Origin: JAHRAW01 sp963693025
GTDB taxonomy: Bacteria > Pseudomonadota > Gammaproteobacteria > Arenicellales > Poriferihabitantaceae
Assembly: GCA_963693025.1 (NCBI GenBank)
Contig: OY843749.1
Coordinates: 1,054,001-1,118,000 of the forward strand
Direction: 5' to 3'
Length of the DNA: 64,000 nucleotides
This document shows positions 49,519-58,388 of this stretch, one piece after another. How positions within the stretch are numbered: the first letter of the stretch is position 1; each line of letters begins with the position of its first letter. A model generated the notes under the pieces. That model was not told where the DNA came from. It made no database searches and saw only the letters and a list, made by a program, of their open reading frames with translations. Position numbers and translations under genes: made by a program.

Positions 49519-50961
49519 CTATCCGCGGTCAACCGCTTGTGGGGCGCGCAACTGTGCGCGGCGTTGCAGGGTGTCGTAGAAATCGGTGAAGGCGGGGCGG
49601 TCAACATAGCGACCGGCGCCGCGTTCGACTTTCAACTCGCCGCCGGCATAGACCACCTTGCCCGCGCTCAGCGTGTGCGACGCGCAACCTTTGACCTGCA
49701 TGCCCTCGAAGATGTTGTAGTCTATATTCTGCTTGTGGGTCTTGGCGGAAATGGTCTTGCTGGCTTGCGGGTCCCACACCACAATGTCGGCGTCGGCGCC
49801 GGGCGAAATGCTGCCTTTGCGCGGATAGATATTGAAGATTTGCGCAGCGTTGGTGGAGGTGACTTTGACAAACTCGTTCATCGTCAGCCTGCCGGTGTTG
49901 ACCGCGTGATGCCACAACACTTCCATGCGGTTTTCAATGCCGGCGGTTCCGTTGGGGGTCAGGCGAAAGTCATCTTTGCCCGCGGCTTTTTGCTCGGCGC
50001 AAAAACAGCAGTGGTCGGTTGCCGTGGTTTGCAAGTTGCCGCACATCAAGCCCGCCCACAGCGCACTCTGGTGTTCTTTGGAGCGAAACGGCGGGCTCAT
50101 GACATGCGCCGCCGCGCTCTCAAAATCGGGGTTGCGATACACCGATTCATCGATTAGCAAATGCCCCGCCAGCACTTCGCCGAACACGCGCTGCCCCTCG
50201 TTGCGCGCGCGCGTAATCGACTCGAGCGCCTGGCGCGTTGACACATGCACCAAATAGACCGGCACGCCCAGCGCCTCGGCGATGCGAATCGCGCGGTTGG
50301 CAGCCTCGCCTTCAACTTCCGGCGGGCGCGACAGGGGATGACCTTCGGGACCGGTAATCCCCATCTCGAAGATTTTCTTTTGCAACTGAAAAACCAACTC
50401 GCCGTTTTCCGCGTGCACCGTGGGCATCGCCCCCAATTCCAGCGCGCGCGAAAAACTGTTCACCAGCGTTTCATCGTCCGCCATAATCGCGCCCTTGTAA
50501 GCCATGAAGTGCTTGAAGGTGTTCACCCCGTGCTCGCGCACCAGCGTTTCCATGTCTTTGTGAACGCTGTCATCCCACCACGTAATCGCAACGTGGAAAC
50601 TGTAATCGGAAACCGCCTTTGAAGCCCACTCGCGCCACTGCCGATAGGCTTCCATGATGTTTTGCTGCGGGTTGGGAATGACGAAGTCTATTATCATGGT
50701 CGTCCCGCCCGCCAAGCCCGCCGCCGTGCCGGTGTAAAAATCTTCGCTGGCGACCGTGCCCATGAACGGCAACTGCATGTGGGTGTGCGGGTCGATGCCG
50801 CCGGGCATCACATACTGCCCGGCGGCATCCACCACCTCTGAGCCCGAAGGCGCGTCAATGCCTTCGGCTACGCTTTGGATTTGCCCGTTGTCGCAAAGCA
50901 CATCCGCCTTGAAACTGCGGTCGGCGTTGACAACGGTTCCGCCTTTAATGAGTACCGACAT
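49519..50961 (-). CDS. hydA: Dihydropyrimidinase
   Basis: A 480-aa cyclic amidohydrolase opening dihydrouracil/dihydrothymine to N-carbamoyl-beta-amino acids. Metal ligands are in MPGGIDPHTHMQLPF, the carboxylated Lys in FMAYKGAIM, and the last Asp-region in LTPNGTAGIENRMEVLW. GGAGGAGC upstream of the ATG at 50961 fixes the start. Second step of the pathway between PreAT and beta-ureidopropionase. Confidence 0.95.
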   Translation of the reverse strand: MSVLIKGGTVVNADRSFKADVLCDNGQIQSVAEGIDAPSGSEVVDAAGQYVMPGGIDPHTHMQLPFMGTVASEDFYTGTAAGLAGGTTMIIDFVIPNPQQNIMEAYRQWREWASKAVSDYSFHVAITWWDDSVHKDMETLVREHGVNTFKHFMAYKGAIMADDETLVNSFSRALELGAMPTVHAENGELVFQLQKKIFEMGITGPEGHPLSRPPEVEGEAANRAIRIAEALGVPVYLVHVSTRQALESITRARNEGQRVFGEVLAGHLLIDESVYRNPDFESAAAHVMSPPFRSKEHQSALWAGLMCGNLQTTATDHCCFCAEQKAAGKDDFRLTPNGTAGIENRMEVLWHHAVNTGRLTMNEFVKVTSTNAAQIFNIYPRKGSISPGADADIVVWDPQASKTISAKTHKQNIDYNIFEGMQVKGCASHTLSAGKVVYAGGELKVERGAGRYVDRPAFTDFYDTLQRRAQLRAPQAVDRG

Positions 50962-51013
50962 GGTGCTCCTCCTGTTGGTTGTTGACATTGATGCGCGTTG
51001 TTGCGCCGCTTCG

Positions 51014-52030
51014 CTACTGCCCCATCGCCGCGTTCCACACTTGGTGCGTCCACGCGCCTTCGGGCGTTTTGCTAATCACCGGGTCGGAGCCGCCGCTCAG
51101 CAACGTGCTCACGGTGCGCTCGTAATCCGCCGGGTTGAGTTTGCCGCCGCCCGCCGTCAGTTTGCTGATTTCGCCCATCATGCGGCGCTGGTGTTTTTCG
51201 GTTTGCGCGCCGGTGTCGTCGTATTCCAGCACGATGTCGGCGGCGGCATCGTTGTTGTCCGACGCCCATTCCCAGCCTTTGATTGAAGCGCGCACAAAGC
51301 GCGCCATGCGCTCGACGAAAGCCGCATCGGCGAGATTTTCTTCGAGCACATACAGCCCGTCCTCAAGCGTCGCAACGCCCTGCGCTTCGTACGGGAACAC
51401 GGTCAACTCATCGGGCGTCAAGCCGGCGTCAATCACTTGCCAGTATTCGTTGTAGGTCATGGTGGAGACGCAGTCGGCTTGTTTTTGCAGAATCGGGTCG
51501 ACGTTGAAACCCTGTTTCAGTACGGTCACGCCGCCGGCGCTGCCGTCGGTCGGCAAGCCGAGTTGGCTCATCCAACTGAGGAACGGGTATTCGTTGCCGT
51601 AGAACCACACGCCCAGCGTTTTGCCGGCGAAGTCATCCGAGGTGTTCACGCCGCTGTCTTTGCGGCAGGTCAGCATCATGCCGGAGCGTTTGAACGGCTG
51701 CGCGATATTGACCAGCGGAACGCCTTTTTCGCGCGCCGCCAGCGCCGACGGCATCCAGTCGATAATCACATCGGCGCCGCCGCCGGCGATGACTTGCGCC
51801 GGGGCAATGTCGGGTCCGCCCGGCTTGATGGTGACATTCAAGCCCTCGTCTTTATAAAACCCCTTGTGCTGCGCCACGTAGTAGCCGGCGAACTGCGCCT
51901 GCGTGACCCATTTCAACTGCAAGGTGACGTCGTCCGCCGCGCGCGCCGACGTGGTGCCGGCAAGCAACGCGCCGAACAACGCCGCGCTCGTCAGGGTTTT
52001 TGTCAGCGTTTTTTGGGTGGGTGTTTTCAT
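51014..52030 (-). CDS. ABC transporter substrate-binding protein, NMT1/THI5-like
   Basis: A 338-aa periplasmic protein with a Sec signal peptide (TLTSAALFGALLAGTTSARA, cleavage near residue 32). VTLQLKWVTQAQFAGYYVA and GFYKDEGLNVTIKPGGPDI match the NMT1 family that binds pyrimidine-like or aromatic ligands. Its place in the pyrimidine operon implies uracil, thymine or dihydropyrimidine uptake, by inference from context. Confidence 0.9.
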   Translation of the reverse strand: MKTPTQKTLTKTLTSAALFGALLAGTTSARAADDVTLQLKWVTQAQFAGYYVAQHKGFYKDEGLNVTIKPGGPDIAPAQVIAGGGADVIIDWMPSALAAREKGVPLVNIAQPFKRSGMMLTCRKDSGVNTSDDFAGKTLGVWFYGNEYPFLSWMSQLGLPTDGSAGGVTVLKQGFNVDPILQKQADCVSTMTYNEYWQVIDAGLTPDELTVFPYEAQGVATLEDGLYVLEENLADAAFVERMARFVRASIKGWEWASDNNDAAADIVLEYDDTGAQTEKHQRRMMGEISKLTAGGGKLNPADYERTVSTLLSGGSDPVISKTPEGAWTHQVWNAAMGQ

Positions 52031-52066
52031 CGTACTGCCCTCGTGTAGTGGTGGTTAAAAAACGAC

Positions 52067-53194
52067 CTATGATTGCTTGCGCATGGACGGATGCCAAAAG
52101 GTCAGCGTCCGCTCCAATGCCGCAAACAGCCCATAGAACAACGAACCGGCGACGGCGGCGATGGCAATCGTCGCCCACACCATGCCGATATTCATCCGCC
52201 CGACTTCGGTGGAGATGCGAAAGCCCATGCCGACAATCGGGGTGCCGAAAAACTCGGCGACTATTGCGCCAATCATCGCCAGCGTGGAATTGATTTTCAA
52301 TGCGTTGAGAATGAACGGCATGGCGGCGGGCAAGCGCAGCCGAAGCAATTCACGCCAGTAACCGCTGGCATAGGTGCGCAGTAGGTCGCGCTCGACTCTG
52401 CTAGCGGCTTTGATGCCCGCCAGGGTATTCACCAGCATCGGGAAGAAGGTCATGATGGCGACCACCGCGGCTTTGGACTGCCAGTCAAAACCGAACCACA
52501 TCACCATAATCGGGGCGATGCCGACGATGGGAATCGCGCTCACCAGATTACCCAGCGGCAACAAGCCGCGCTGCAAAAACGGCGAGCGGTCGGACGCCAC
52601 GGCGGTCACGAACCCGCAGGTGCAACCGATGATGAAACCGGGGATGACCGCGCGGATGACCGTCTGGTGAAAGTCCGCCGCGAGGGTCGCGCCGGCGCCC
52701 GTGAACACGCCGGCGATGACGCTCGGCGCGGGTAGCAGCACTTGCGGGACGGCAAACCCGGTGGTCAGCGCCTCCCACAGGAAGAACAGCCAGGCGCCGA
52801 ATAACGCGGGCACGCCGAGGTTGAGTGCGAGCCGCGGCGCTTTTTGGCGCACACTCAGCGCGGACAACAACGCCATACCGCGCCAGGCGAGAAAGCCCAG
52901 TGCGGCGACCAGCACCCACACGCCCGCCTCGACGACAACCGTCTGCTGATGCACGCGCAACAACACCGCCCACGCTCCCGCCACAACGACCGCGCAACCG
53001 ATTACCCCGGCGCGCCATCCGTTGCGGCTGGCGGGGAGTAGCCACGCGGCGGCGGCGGTGGTCAGAGCGGCGGCGGCGATTAGGGCGACGCCGCCGGACG
53101 CATCGCCGAGCAACATCACGACCGCCGCGCCCGACAAACACAACGCCGACAGGCTGCTGAGCGACACGCCCGCTTTCAGACCGGTTGAAATCAT
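52067..53194 (-). CDS. ABC transporter permease with extra N-terminal membrane region
   Basis: A 375-aa permease of the SsuC/TauC class. The ATG at 53194 overlaps (ATGA) the preceding permease stop. Residues 1-120 form three to four additional hydrophobic helices absent from normal 250-aa members; the BPD_transp_1 domain follows, with the coupling segment around EAA-like DLLRTYASGYWRELLRLRLP. It is the second of two non-identical permeases in one importer. Confidence 0.9.
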   Translation of the reverse strand: MISTGLKAGVSLSSLSALCLSGAAVVMLLGDASGGVALIAAAALTTAAAAWLLPASRNGWRAGVIGCAVVVAGAWAVLLRVHQQTVVVEAGVWVLVAALGFLAWRGMALLSALSVRQKAPRLALNLGVPALFGAWLFFLWEALTTGFAVPQVLLPAPSVIAGVFTGAGATLAADFHQTVIRAVIPGFIIGCTCGFVTAVASDRSPFLQRGLLPLGNLVSAIPIVGIAPIMVMWFGFDWQSKAAVVAIMTFFPMLVNTLAGIKAASRVERDLLRTYASGYWRELLRLRLPAAMPFILNALKINSTLAMIGAIVAEFFGTPIVGMGFRISTEVGRMNIGMVWATIAIAAVAGSLFYGLFAALERTLTFWHPSMRKQS

Positions 53195-54093
53195 GACCGC
53201 AAGCCCATGCGCCGGGTGGTGTGTTTTTCGATGCCGCCAACCAACGCGACCAACGAGGCGGACACCACCGAGGCGGTAATCAACGCCGCCCAAATCAGAT
53301 GGGTTTGACCGTAGTAGGAGCCCGACAGCAGGCGCGCGCCCAGCCCGGCTTGCGTGCCGGTCGGCAACTCGGCGACGATGGCGCCGACCAAGCCGAGCGC
53401 GATGGCGATTTTCAGGCTGCTGAACAAATACGGCACCGACGCGGGCAGCCGCAACTTCCACAAGATTTGCGCGCCGGATGCGTTGTAGTTTCGCATCAAA
53501 TCCAGCAGCATTTTGTTGGGCGAGCGCAGCCCTTTGACCATCGCAACCGTCACCGGGAAAAAGCACAGGTAGGCGGAGATGACCGCTTTGGGAAACAAGC
53601 CGGTGACGCCGACCGCGCCCAGCACGACCACAATCATCGGCGCAATCGCCAAAATCGGGACGGTTTGCGAGGCGATAATCCACGGCATCAGGCTGCGGTC
53701 GAGCGTGGCAATATGAACGATGCCGACCGCCAGCGCAATGCCGAGGAGCGCGCCGATGGCGAAGCCCAGCATCGCCGACGAGAGCGTGACGCCGGCGTGA
53801 TAGACCAGGCTGCGCCGCGATGTGATGTTGCGGTCGAGAATCGTGCGCTTGAGTTCGCCGGCGATTTGGTGGGGCGCGGGCAGCACCGGGCGCTCCATCG
53901 ACCAACTGTCGGCGACCAGCCGGGCGGCGCTCCAATTCGGGTTGTTCTTTTGATAGCGGTCGATTAAAAACGGGCTGTTCAGATAGACCGCACCGGCATA
54001 CCAGACGACCACAAGCGCCGCGACCAGCAGCGCAACCGGACCGGCGCTGCCGTCGCGCAACCTGCGCCGCAGTGATGGGCGGTTACTCGGCAT
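53191..54093 (-). CDS. ABC transporter permease
   Basis: A 300-aa SsuC/TauC-class permease with about six helices; the coupling loop reads LDLMRNYNASGAQILWKLRL. The start MPSNRPSLRRRLRDG at 54093 overlaps the end of the ATPase gene by 11 bp, supporting tight translational coupling. Pairs with the 375-aa permease in the putative pyrimidine importer. Confidence 0.9.
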   Translation of the reverse strand: MPSNRPSLRRRLRDGSAGPVALLVAALVVVWYAGAVYLNSPFLIDRYQKNNPNWSAARLVADSWSMERPVLPAPHQIAGELKRTILDRNITSRRSLVYHAGVTLSSAMLGFAIGALLGIALAVGIVHIATLDRSLMPWIIASQTVPILAIAPMIVVVLGAVGVTGLFPKAVISAYLCFFPVTVAMVKGLRSPNKMLLDLMRNYNASGAQILWKLRLPASVPYLFSSLKIAIALGLVGAIVAELPTGTQAGLGARLLSGSYYGQTHLIWAALITASVVSASLVALVGGIEKHTTRRMGLRS

Positions 54094-54934
54094 GCCCCTG
54101 GTGCAGCCCTTCGCGGACGCGCCGCGCGACTTCCCGAAACGCCGGGGTGTCGCGGATTCCAAAGCCGCGGTCTTCGGGAAAATCGCAATGGATGGTGTCG
54201 ATGATGCGCCCCGGACGCGCCGACATCACCACGATTTTGTTTGCCAGAAACACCGCTTCGGGTATGGAATGCGTGACGAACACCACGGTCTTGCGCGTTT
54301 TCAGCCAGAGTTGCAGCAACTGCTCGTTCAGGTGGTCGCGGGTGATTTCATCGAGCGCGCCGAAAGGCTCGTCCATCAGCAACATGTCCGGGTCGAAACA
54401 AAGCGCGCGCGCGATGGACACTCGTTGCTGCATGCCGCCCGACAACTGCCACGGAAACTTTTTCTCAAACCCGCCGAGGTTGACCAGTTCCAAATGCTGC
54501 TTCGCGCGCCGCCGCTGCTCTTGCTTGGAAAACCCCATCACCTCCAGCGGCAGGTGGATGTTTTTTTCGATGGTGCGCCACGGCAGCAGCGCCGGCGTCT
54601 GAAAGACATACCCATAGCAACGGCTCAAACGCGCTTCGTGCGGGGATTGATTGTTGACCAATGCGGCGCCGCCGGTGCACGCTTCCAAGTCGGCAATCAC
54701 GCGCAGCAAAGTGGTTTTGCCGCAGCCGCTGGGCCCAATGAAAGCGACGAAATCCCCCTTGTCGATTTGCAGATTGATGTCGGACAACGCATGCACCGGA
54801 CCGTCGGCGGTCTCAAACGCCATATCGACGCCGGTGAGGCTGATGACATGCGGCGCAACATTCGTATTCGCTTCGGCATCCGGCGTGCGCGCCTCAGCCG
54901 GCACATCGGACCGCATCATTTCCGCCGCCTCCAA
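54083..54934 (-). CDS. ABC transporter ATP-binding protein
   Basis: A 283-aa ATPase of the SsuB/TauB class. Walker A FIGPSGCGKTTLLRV, signature QLSGGMQQRVSIARAL, Walker B MLLMDEPFGALDEITR and the switch His in VVFVTHSIPEAVFLA are complete. Residues 1-28 are a polar leader; starts at 54919 or 54916 are possible. Energises the adjacent permeases; 12 bp after the ureidopropionase stop. Confidence 0.94.
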   Translation of the reverse strand: MEAAEMMRSDVPAEARTPDAEANTNVAPHVISLTGVDMAFETADGPVHALSDINLQIDKGDFVAFIGPSGCGKTTLLRVIADLEACTGGAALVNNQSPHEARLSRCYGYVFQTPALLPWRTIEKNIHLPLEVMGFSKQEQRRRAKQHLELVNLGGFEKKFPWQLSGGMQQRVSIARALCFDPDMLLMDEPFGALDEITRDHLNEQLLQLWLKTRKTVVFVTHSIPEAVFLANKIVVMSARPGRIIDTIHCDFPEDRGFGIRDTPAFREVARRVREGLHQGHAE

Positions 54935-54946
54935 CGCCCCGCACCG

Positions 54947-55816
54947 CTAGGCCGTCAACGGACCATACGACTCCGGGCGGCGGTCGCGGAAGAATTGCCA
55001 GGTGTTGCGGACTTCGCGAATCATGTCCAGGTCGATTTCGTGAACGAGCAATTCGTCATCGCCGCCGCTCGCCTGCGCTTCGATTTGCCCGCGCGGGTTG
55101 ACGATATAACTGGAGCCGTAGAATTCGCCCATCTGCTCGGCCCACGGCGCTTCCCTGCCGACGCGGTTGATGGCGCCGATGAACACGCCGTTGGCGGCAG
55201 CCGATGCGGGCTGCTCCAGTTCCCACAAATACTTGCTCAGCCCGGTCACGGTGGCGGACGGATTGACGATGTAGTCGGCGCCGCCCAGCGCCAGCGCCCG
55301 CCAGCCTTCCGGGAAATGCCGGTCGTAGCAAATATAAACGCCCAACTTGACATACGCGGTGGCGAACACCGGATAACCCAAATCGCCCGGCTTGAAAAAG
55401 AATTTTTCGTAAAAACCCGGCGCCACCTGCGGAATGTGGGTCTTGCGATATTTGCCGAGATAACTCCCGTCGGCGTCAATCACCGCGGCGGTGTTGTAAT
55501 AAAGTCCCGGCATCTCCTCTTCATAAATCGGCACGACAATCACCATGCGGTGCTTCTTCGCATACTCGCGCATCAGTTGCGTGGTGTCGCCGTCGGGAAT
55601 GTATTCGGCGGCGGCATACCACTTGGCGTCCTGACTCGGGCAGAAATAGGGCTGCGTAAACACCTCCTGAAAACACAACACCTGCACGCCTTTTTCGGCG
55701 GCTTCCTCAATCAGCGGGACATGCGCTTCCAGCATCATCTCGCGTATTTTGCCGGGCGCCATCGTGCCGTCGCCTCTCAAAGCCATCTGAATCAGACCGC
55801 ATTTCAACTTGCTCAT
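54947..55816 (-). CDS. Beta-ureidopropionase (N-carbamoyl-beta-alanine amidohydrolase), nitrilase family
   Basis: A 289-aa nitrilase-fold enzyme. The catalytic triad is visible: Glu in VLCFQEVFTQPYF, Lys in LGKYRKTHIPQV and Cys in LGVYICYDRHFPEGWRAL. It releases NH3 and CO2 from ureidopropionate, giving beta-alanine, the last step of reductive pyrimidine breakdown. It is the first gene of the nine-gene run. GGAGG upstream of the ATG supports the start. Confidence 0.92.
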   Translation of the reverse strand: MSKLKCGLIQMALRGDGTMAPGKIREMMLEAHVPLIEEAAEKGVQVLCFQEVFTQPYFCPSQDAKWYAAAEYIPDGDTTQLMREYAKKHRMVIVVPIYEEEMPGLYYNTAAVIDADGSYLGKYRKTHIPQVAPGFYEKFFFKPGDLGYPVFATAYVKLGVYICYDRHFPEGWRALALGGADYIVNPSATVTGLSKYLWELEQPASAAANGVFIGAINRVGREAPWAEQMGEFYGSSYIVNPRGQIEAQASGGDDELLVHEIDLDMIREVRNTWQFFRDRRPESYGPLTA

Positions 55817-55922
55817 CCAAAACCTCCAAAAGTTTGGGTTTTAGTTATAATCGGCTGACATGAAAACGTTGCCGCAGGATGTGGTGTCCGCCGATGTCAA
55901 ACGACATAAGCGCGACGCATCC

Positions 55923-55969
55923 TGTCCAAACGGTCAGGTATGTTTCCATAGTCATAATTGATTGTCAAG
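55923..55969 (-). promoter_or_regulatory. Candidate promoter with RutR-like operator for the pyrimidine operon
   Basis: Minus strand: TTGACA (-35) at 55969-55964, a weak AAACAT/AACATA -10 near 55946-55940, then the imperfect palindrome CTGACCGTTTGGACAG (55938-55923) across the expected start point. It agrees at 10 of 14 specified positions with the RutR consensus TTGACCAnnTGGTCAA. Position and palindromy fit repression by the RutR encoded at the operon end. A second -10-like TATAAC lies nearer the gene (about 55850-55845). Confidence 0.5.
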
Positions 55970-56080
55970 AGACCCGCCGGCGCGCGCCCGGCGGGGGTTA
56001 TTCGGGGGTTTTGGGCGGGTTATACTGGGGAACTATCAAGCAGAGTTGACAAGAACGCCCAACAAAAACAACAACAACGT

Positions 56081-56280
56081 CGTCATTCTCGAGCGTTAGT
56101 GACCGTTGCCGCCGCGCTTCTTCTTTTAAGCGGCGGCTTACGGACACTTGCGTCCTCGGGAATCTCCCTAAGACTGGCACAGGCTTTGTTAAAAATCACG
56201 GTAGCCTTAGGGAGATTCCCGAATCGAAGAAAATATGGTCGCCTGTCGGCTCCCTATTTTCTAACGTTCGAGAATGACGA
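56081..56280 (+). repeat. R-element copy 13, forward
   Basis: A full copy just inside the left 40-bp arm of the 4.7-kb unit. Confidence 0.88.
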
Positions 56281-56290
56281 AGTAGTAAGC

Positions 56291-56409
56291 CTGTCATTCG
56301 AGAGCGTTAGTGTCCGTTGCCGCCGCGCTTTTTCTTTTAAGCGGCGGCTTACGGACACCCCCGCTCACACACTGCGGGGGCAGGCTTGCGTCCTCGGGAA
56401 TCTCCCTAA
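56291..56409 (+). repeat. R-element copy 14, forward half-element with extra hairpin
   Basis: It keeps the leading end and GC hairpin, has a CCCCGCTCACACACTGCGGGG hairpin-like insertion after GGACAC, and breaks off at CTCCCTAA, five bases from the stop codon of the next gene. Confidence 0.85.
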
Positions 56410-56414
56410 ACAAA

Positions 56415-56855
56415 TTACTGGATTCTTCTCGGAATTCCGGTATCAAAGCTGACGTTCCACTCGCCGAGATCCGCGCCGGCTCCGGGTTTAAATGAACTGC
56501 TCGGCTTCAATAGAGAATGCCAAAATGATGACTCTTGCGACCATGTCGCTGGTAACCGACCATCAAAAAAACTTAAGTTTGCCCACACTTTATCTGGTGA
56601 CAACTGTAGCCCTTCGTTGTCCACCTCCCCTTCGTTGTCCACATCCCCTTCGTTGTCCACCTCATCTGACCACGCCGGCGCCGGGTTTTCCGTGTTCGCT
56701 TCGACAAGGGCGGAGAATTTCCCATTGACTCTGAGCATGTTGGTAGAGAGGTATTCGATAGCACTGTTCTGAGTCCGCGTGTAAAAGTATAAATGCACTA
56801 TGACCGCAACGAGAAGTGCAATTAGAAAATGAATCATTGTGTCTTTGACTTTCAT
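56415..56855 (-). CDS. Hypothetical single-helix membrane protein with VDNEG repeats
   Basis: A 146-aa protein: N-terminal signal anchor (FLIALLVAVIVHLYFY), then a periplasmic-side domain with three tandem DNEG units (about residues 67-82) coded by a short DNA repeat, and a C-terminus ending at the edge of a half R-element. GGAGG precedes the ATG. No family recognised. Inside the 4.7-kb unit. Confidence 0.65.
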   Translation of the reverse strand: MKVKDTMIHFLIALLVAVIVHLYFYTRTQNSAIEYLSTNMLRVNGKFSALVEANTENPAPAWSDEVDNEGDVDNEGEVDNEGLQLSPDKVWANLSFFDGRLPATWSQESSFWHSLLKPSSSFKPGAGADLGEWNVSFDTGIPRRIQ

Positions 56856-56949
56856 GATATGCCTCCAAAGAGTGAAAAAGTTGATAGGATAGAATGTTAG
56901 AATGGGAGTGAAAAGGAAAACGGCGGGGTCACCCCGCCACCAGGTTGTT

Positions 56950-57228
56950 TCATTCAGTAAAGCGCGCGATATTTGACAAACTGCATGTCAGCGGGCTGGC
57001 TTTTCTGTTGCATATCTCCACCACTGTCTTCTCAAGAGCGTCCCGGGTTGCGCCGGCTGTTGCAAAAAAATCACCCTCAGATGTGATTGTCACCGCGCCG
57101 CAGTTATTGCGAAATGCAATCGCCACTTCACAGTTGTCAAACTTCATCGCTGTACTTGAAAAGTGGAGATGCGGGTCACTGGTTGAGCCAGAGTTGGCGA
57201 AGAGTGAAATAGCGGCGCGAGTTAGCAT
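56950..57228 (-). CDS. Small hypothetical protein coupled to the MORN gene
   Basis: A 92-aa protein beginning MLTRAAISLFANSGSTSD, with no clear helix anchor. Its start overlaps the last 7 bases of the upstream MORN-protein gene, suggesting coupled translation. It has two to three Cys residues and a beta-rich appearance. Function unknown. Confidence 0.5.
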   Translation of the reverse strand: MLTRAAISLFANSGSTSDPHLHFSSTAMKFDNCEVAIAFRNNCGAVTITSEGDFFATAGATRDALEKTVVEICNRKASPLTCSLSNIARFTE

Positions 57229-58331
57229 TTTTGATAGCCCGTGACATAGCGACCGTTAAAGAACTCCGCGCACGTTCTACTGCCATCCGCTTCTCGACTT
57301 TCCGCCTGCCCATGCAGCTTGCCGTCCACATAATGAGCAGTACTCACACCGCCATCTGCCAACCGAGTTTCCATCTGCCCATGCAGCTTGTCGTCCACAT
57401 AAGGCAAAGTATCCACAGCGCCATCCGTCCGCCGCCTTTCCCACTGCCCTTGCCGCTTGCCGTCCACATAAGGACCAGTCTCCACATGGCCACGCGACCA
57501 CTGCTTTTCCCACTGCCCATGCCGCTTGCCGTCCACATAAGGACCAGTCTCCACATCGCCATCCGGCCACCGTATTTCCCACTGCCCATGCCGCTTGCCG
57601 TCCACATATAAGCCAATTTCTGCTCCCACATATTCGTCATCCGACCATCGAATTTTCCACCGCCCATCACGCTTGCCGTTCAGATATGAACCGATACCGT
57701 TTCGTGTTCTTGTATCCGCACCAACCACATATTCCCGAGTGTCTTTTCCACGACCCTGCGCCTTGCCCGCTTGACACTGCCCGGACCAAGTGACCGTGTG
57801 TTCCTCTTCCACGTCGTCAATCCAGATATAACAATTGTCGTGCTCTTCCACCTTCAGCCAGCACGACGGGTCGTCTTCCAAAGTCGGCGTTTCGCACTTC
57901 GGCGTCAGTTCGGTTTGTGCGTTGGCGGTGGGTAGGTTGCCGAGCAATAGCCCAAGTGGAATAAACAACGCCGCCAGCACCGCCAGTGGCGGGGGAGGTT
58001 TGCGGCGGAAGATGGCGATCAAAATTGCGATGAGATAGATGGCATCAAGGAGCAACATGACATAGCCGCACTTCTCTACATTATTGCCGATTTCCACAAA
58101 TGTTTCGTGCGTCTGTTCGAGAGCCGAAATGACTAGGGCTAGATGCGTTATTACATCTAGGGCTAGATTCGATATACCTCCAGCTAAAGCAAGGTTCGAT
58201 AGGTTGTCTACCGATACGTCCAATTCCGGTGGTATTGACAGTTGCCCTATTAGCCTGCCCGTTTGCAGAATAGTCACCCCAATTGCCAAGATGCAAATGG
58301 CGGCGAACAAATTGATATATTTGGCGTTCAT
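57222..58331 (-). CDS. Membrane-anchored MORN-type repeat protein
   Basis: A 369-aa protein. A first helix near residues 8-28, two further helices at about 90-135 (with PPLAVLAALFIPLGLLLGNL), a Cys-containing linker domain (140-215), then about six 23-residue MORN-like units of VDGKRHGQWEIRWPDGDVE plus TGPY type, and a capping segment ending YVTGYQKC. Units resemble those of 26476-27153, pointing to a shared origin. Probably presents the repeats outside the inner membrane. Carried within the 4.7-kb unit. Confidence 0.8.
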   Translation of the reverse strand: MNAKYINLFAAICILAIGVTILQTGRLIGQLSIPPELDVSVDNLSNLALAGGISNLALDVITHLALVISALEQTHETFVEIGNNVEKCGYVMLLLDAIYLIAILIAIFRRKPPPPLAVLAALFIPLGLLLGNLPTANAQTELTPKCETPTLEDDPSCWLKVEEHDNCYIWIDDVEEEHTVTWSGQCQAGKAQGRGKDTREYVVGADTRTRNGIGSYLNGKRDGRWKIRWSDDEYVGAEIGLYVDGKRHGQWEIRWPDGDVETGPYVDGKRHGQWEKQWSRGHVETGPYVDGKRQGQWERRRTDGAVDTLPYVDDKLHGQMETRLADGGVSTAHYVDGKLHGQAESREADGSRTCAEFFNGRYVTGYQKC

Positions 58332-58388
58332 GGTGTTCCTCGTTGGTTGGGTTAATGAGATAAAGCGGCAAGGCTTGCGCCTGATGCC

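Noticed and set aside
53195..53935. Long upstream extension of the second permease gene, giving a 622-codon frame
   Set aside because: The extension is an out-of-frame reading of the preceding permease gene; the ATGA overlap at 53191-53194 marks the true start.
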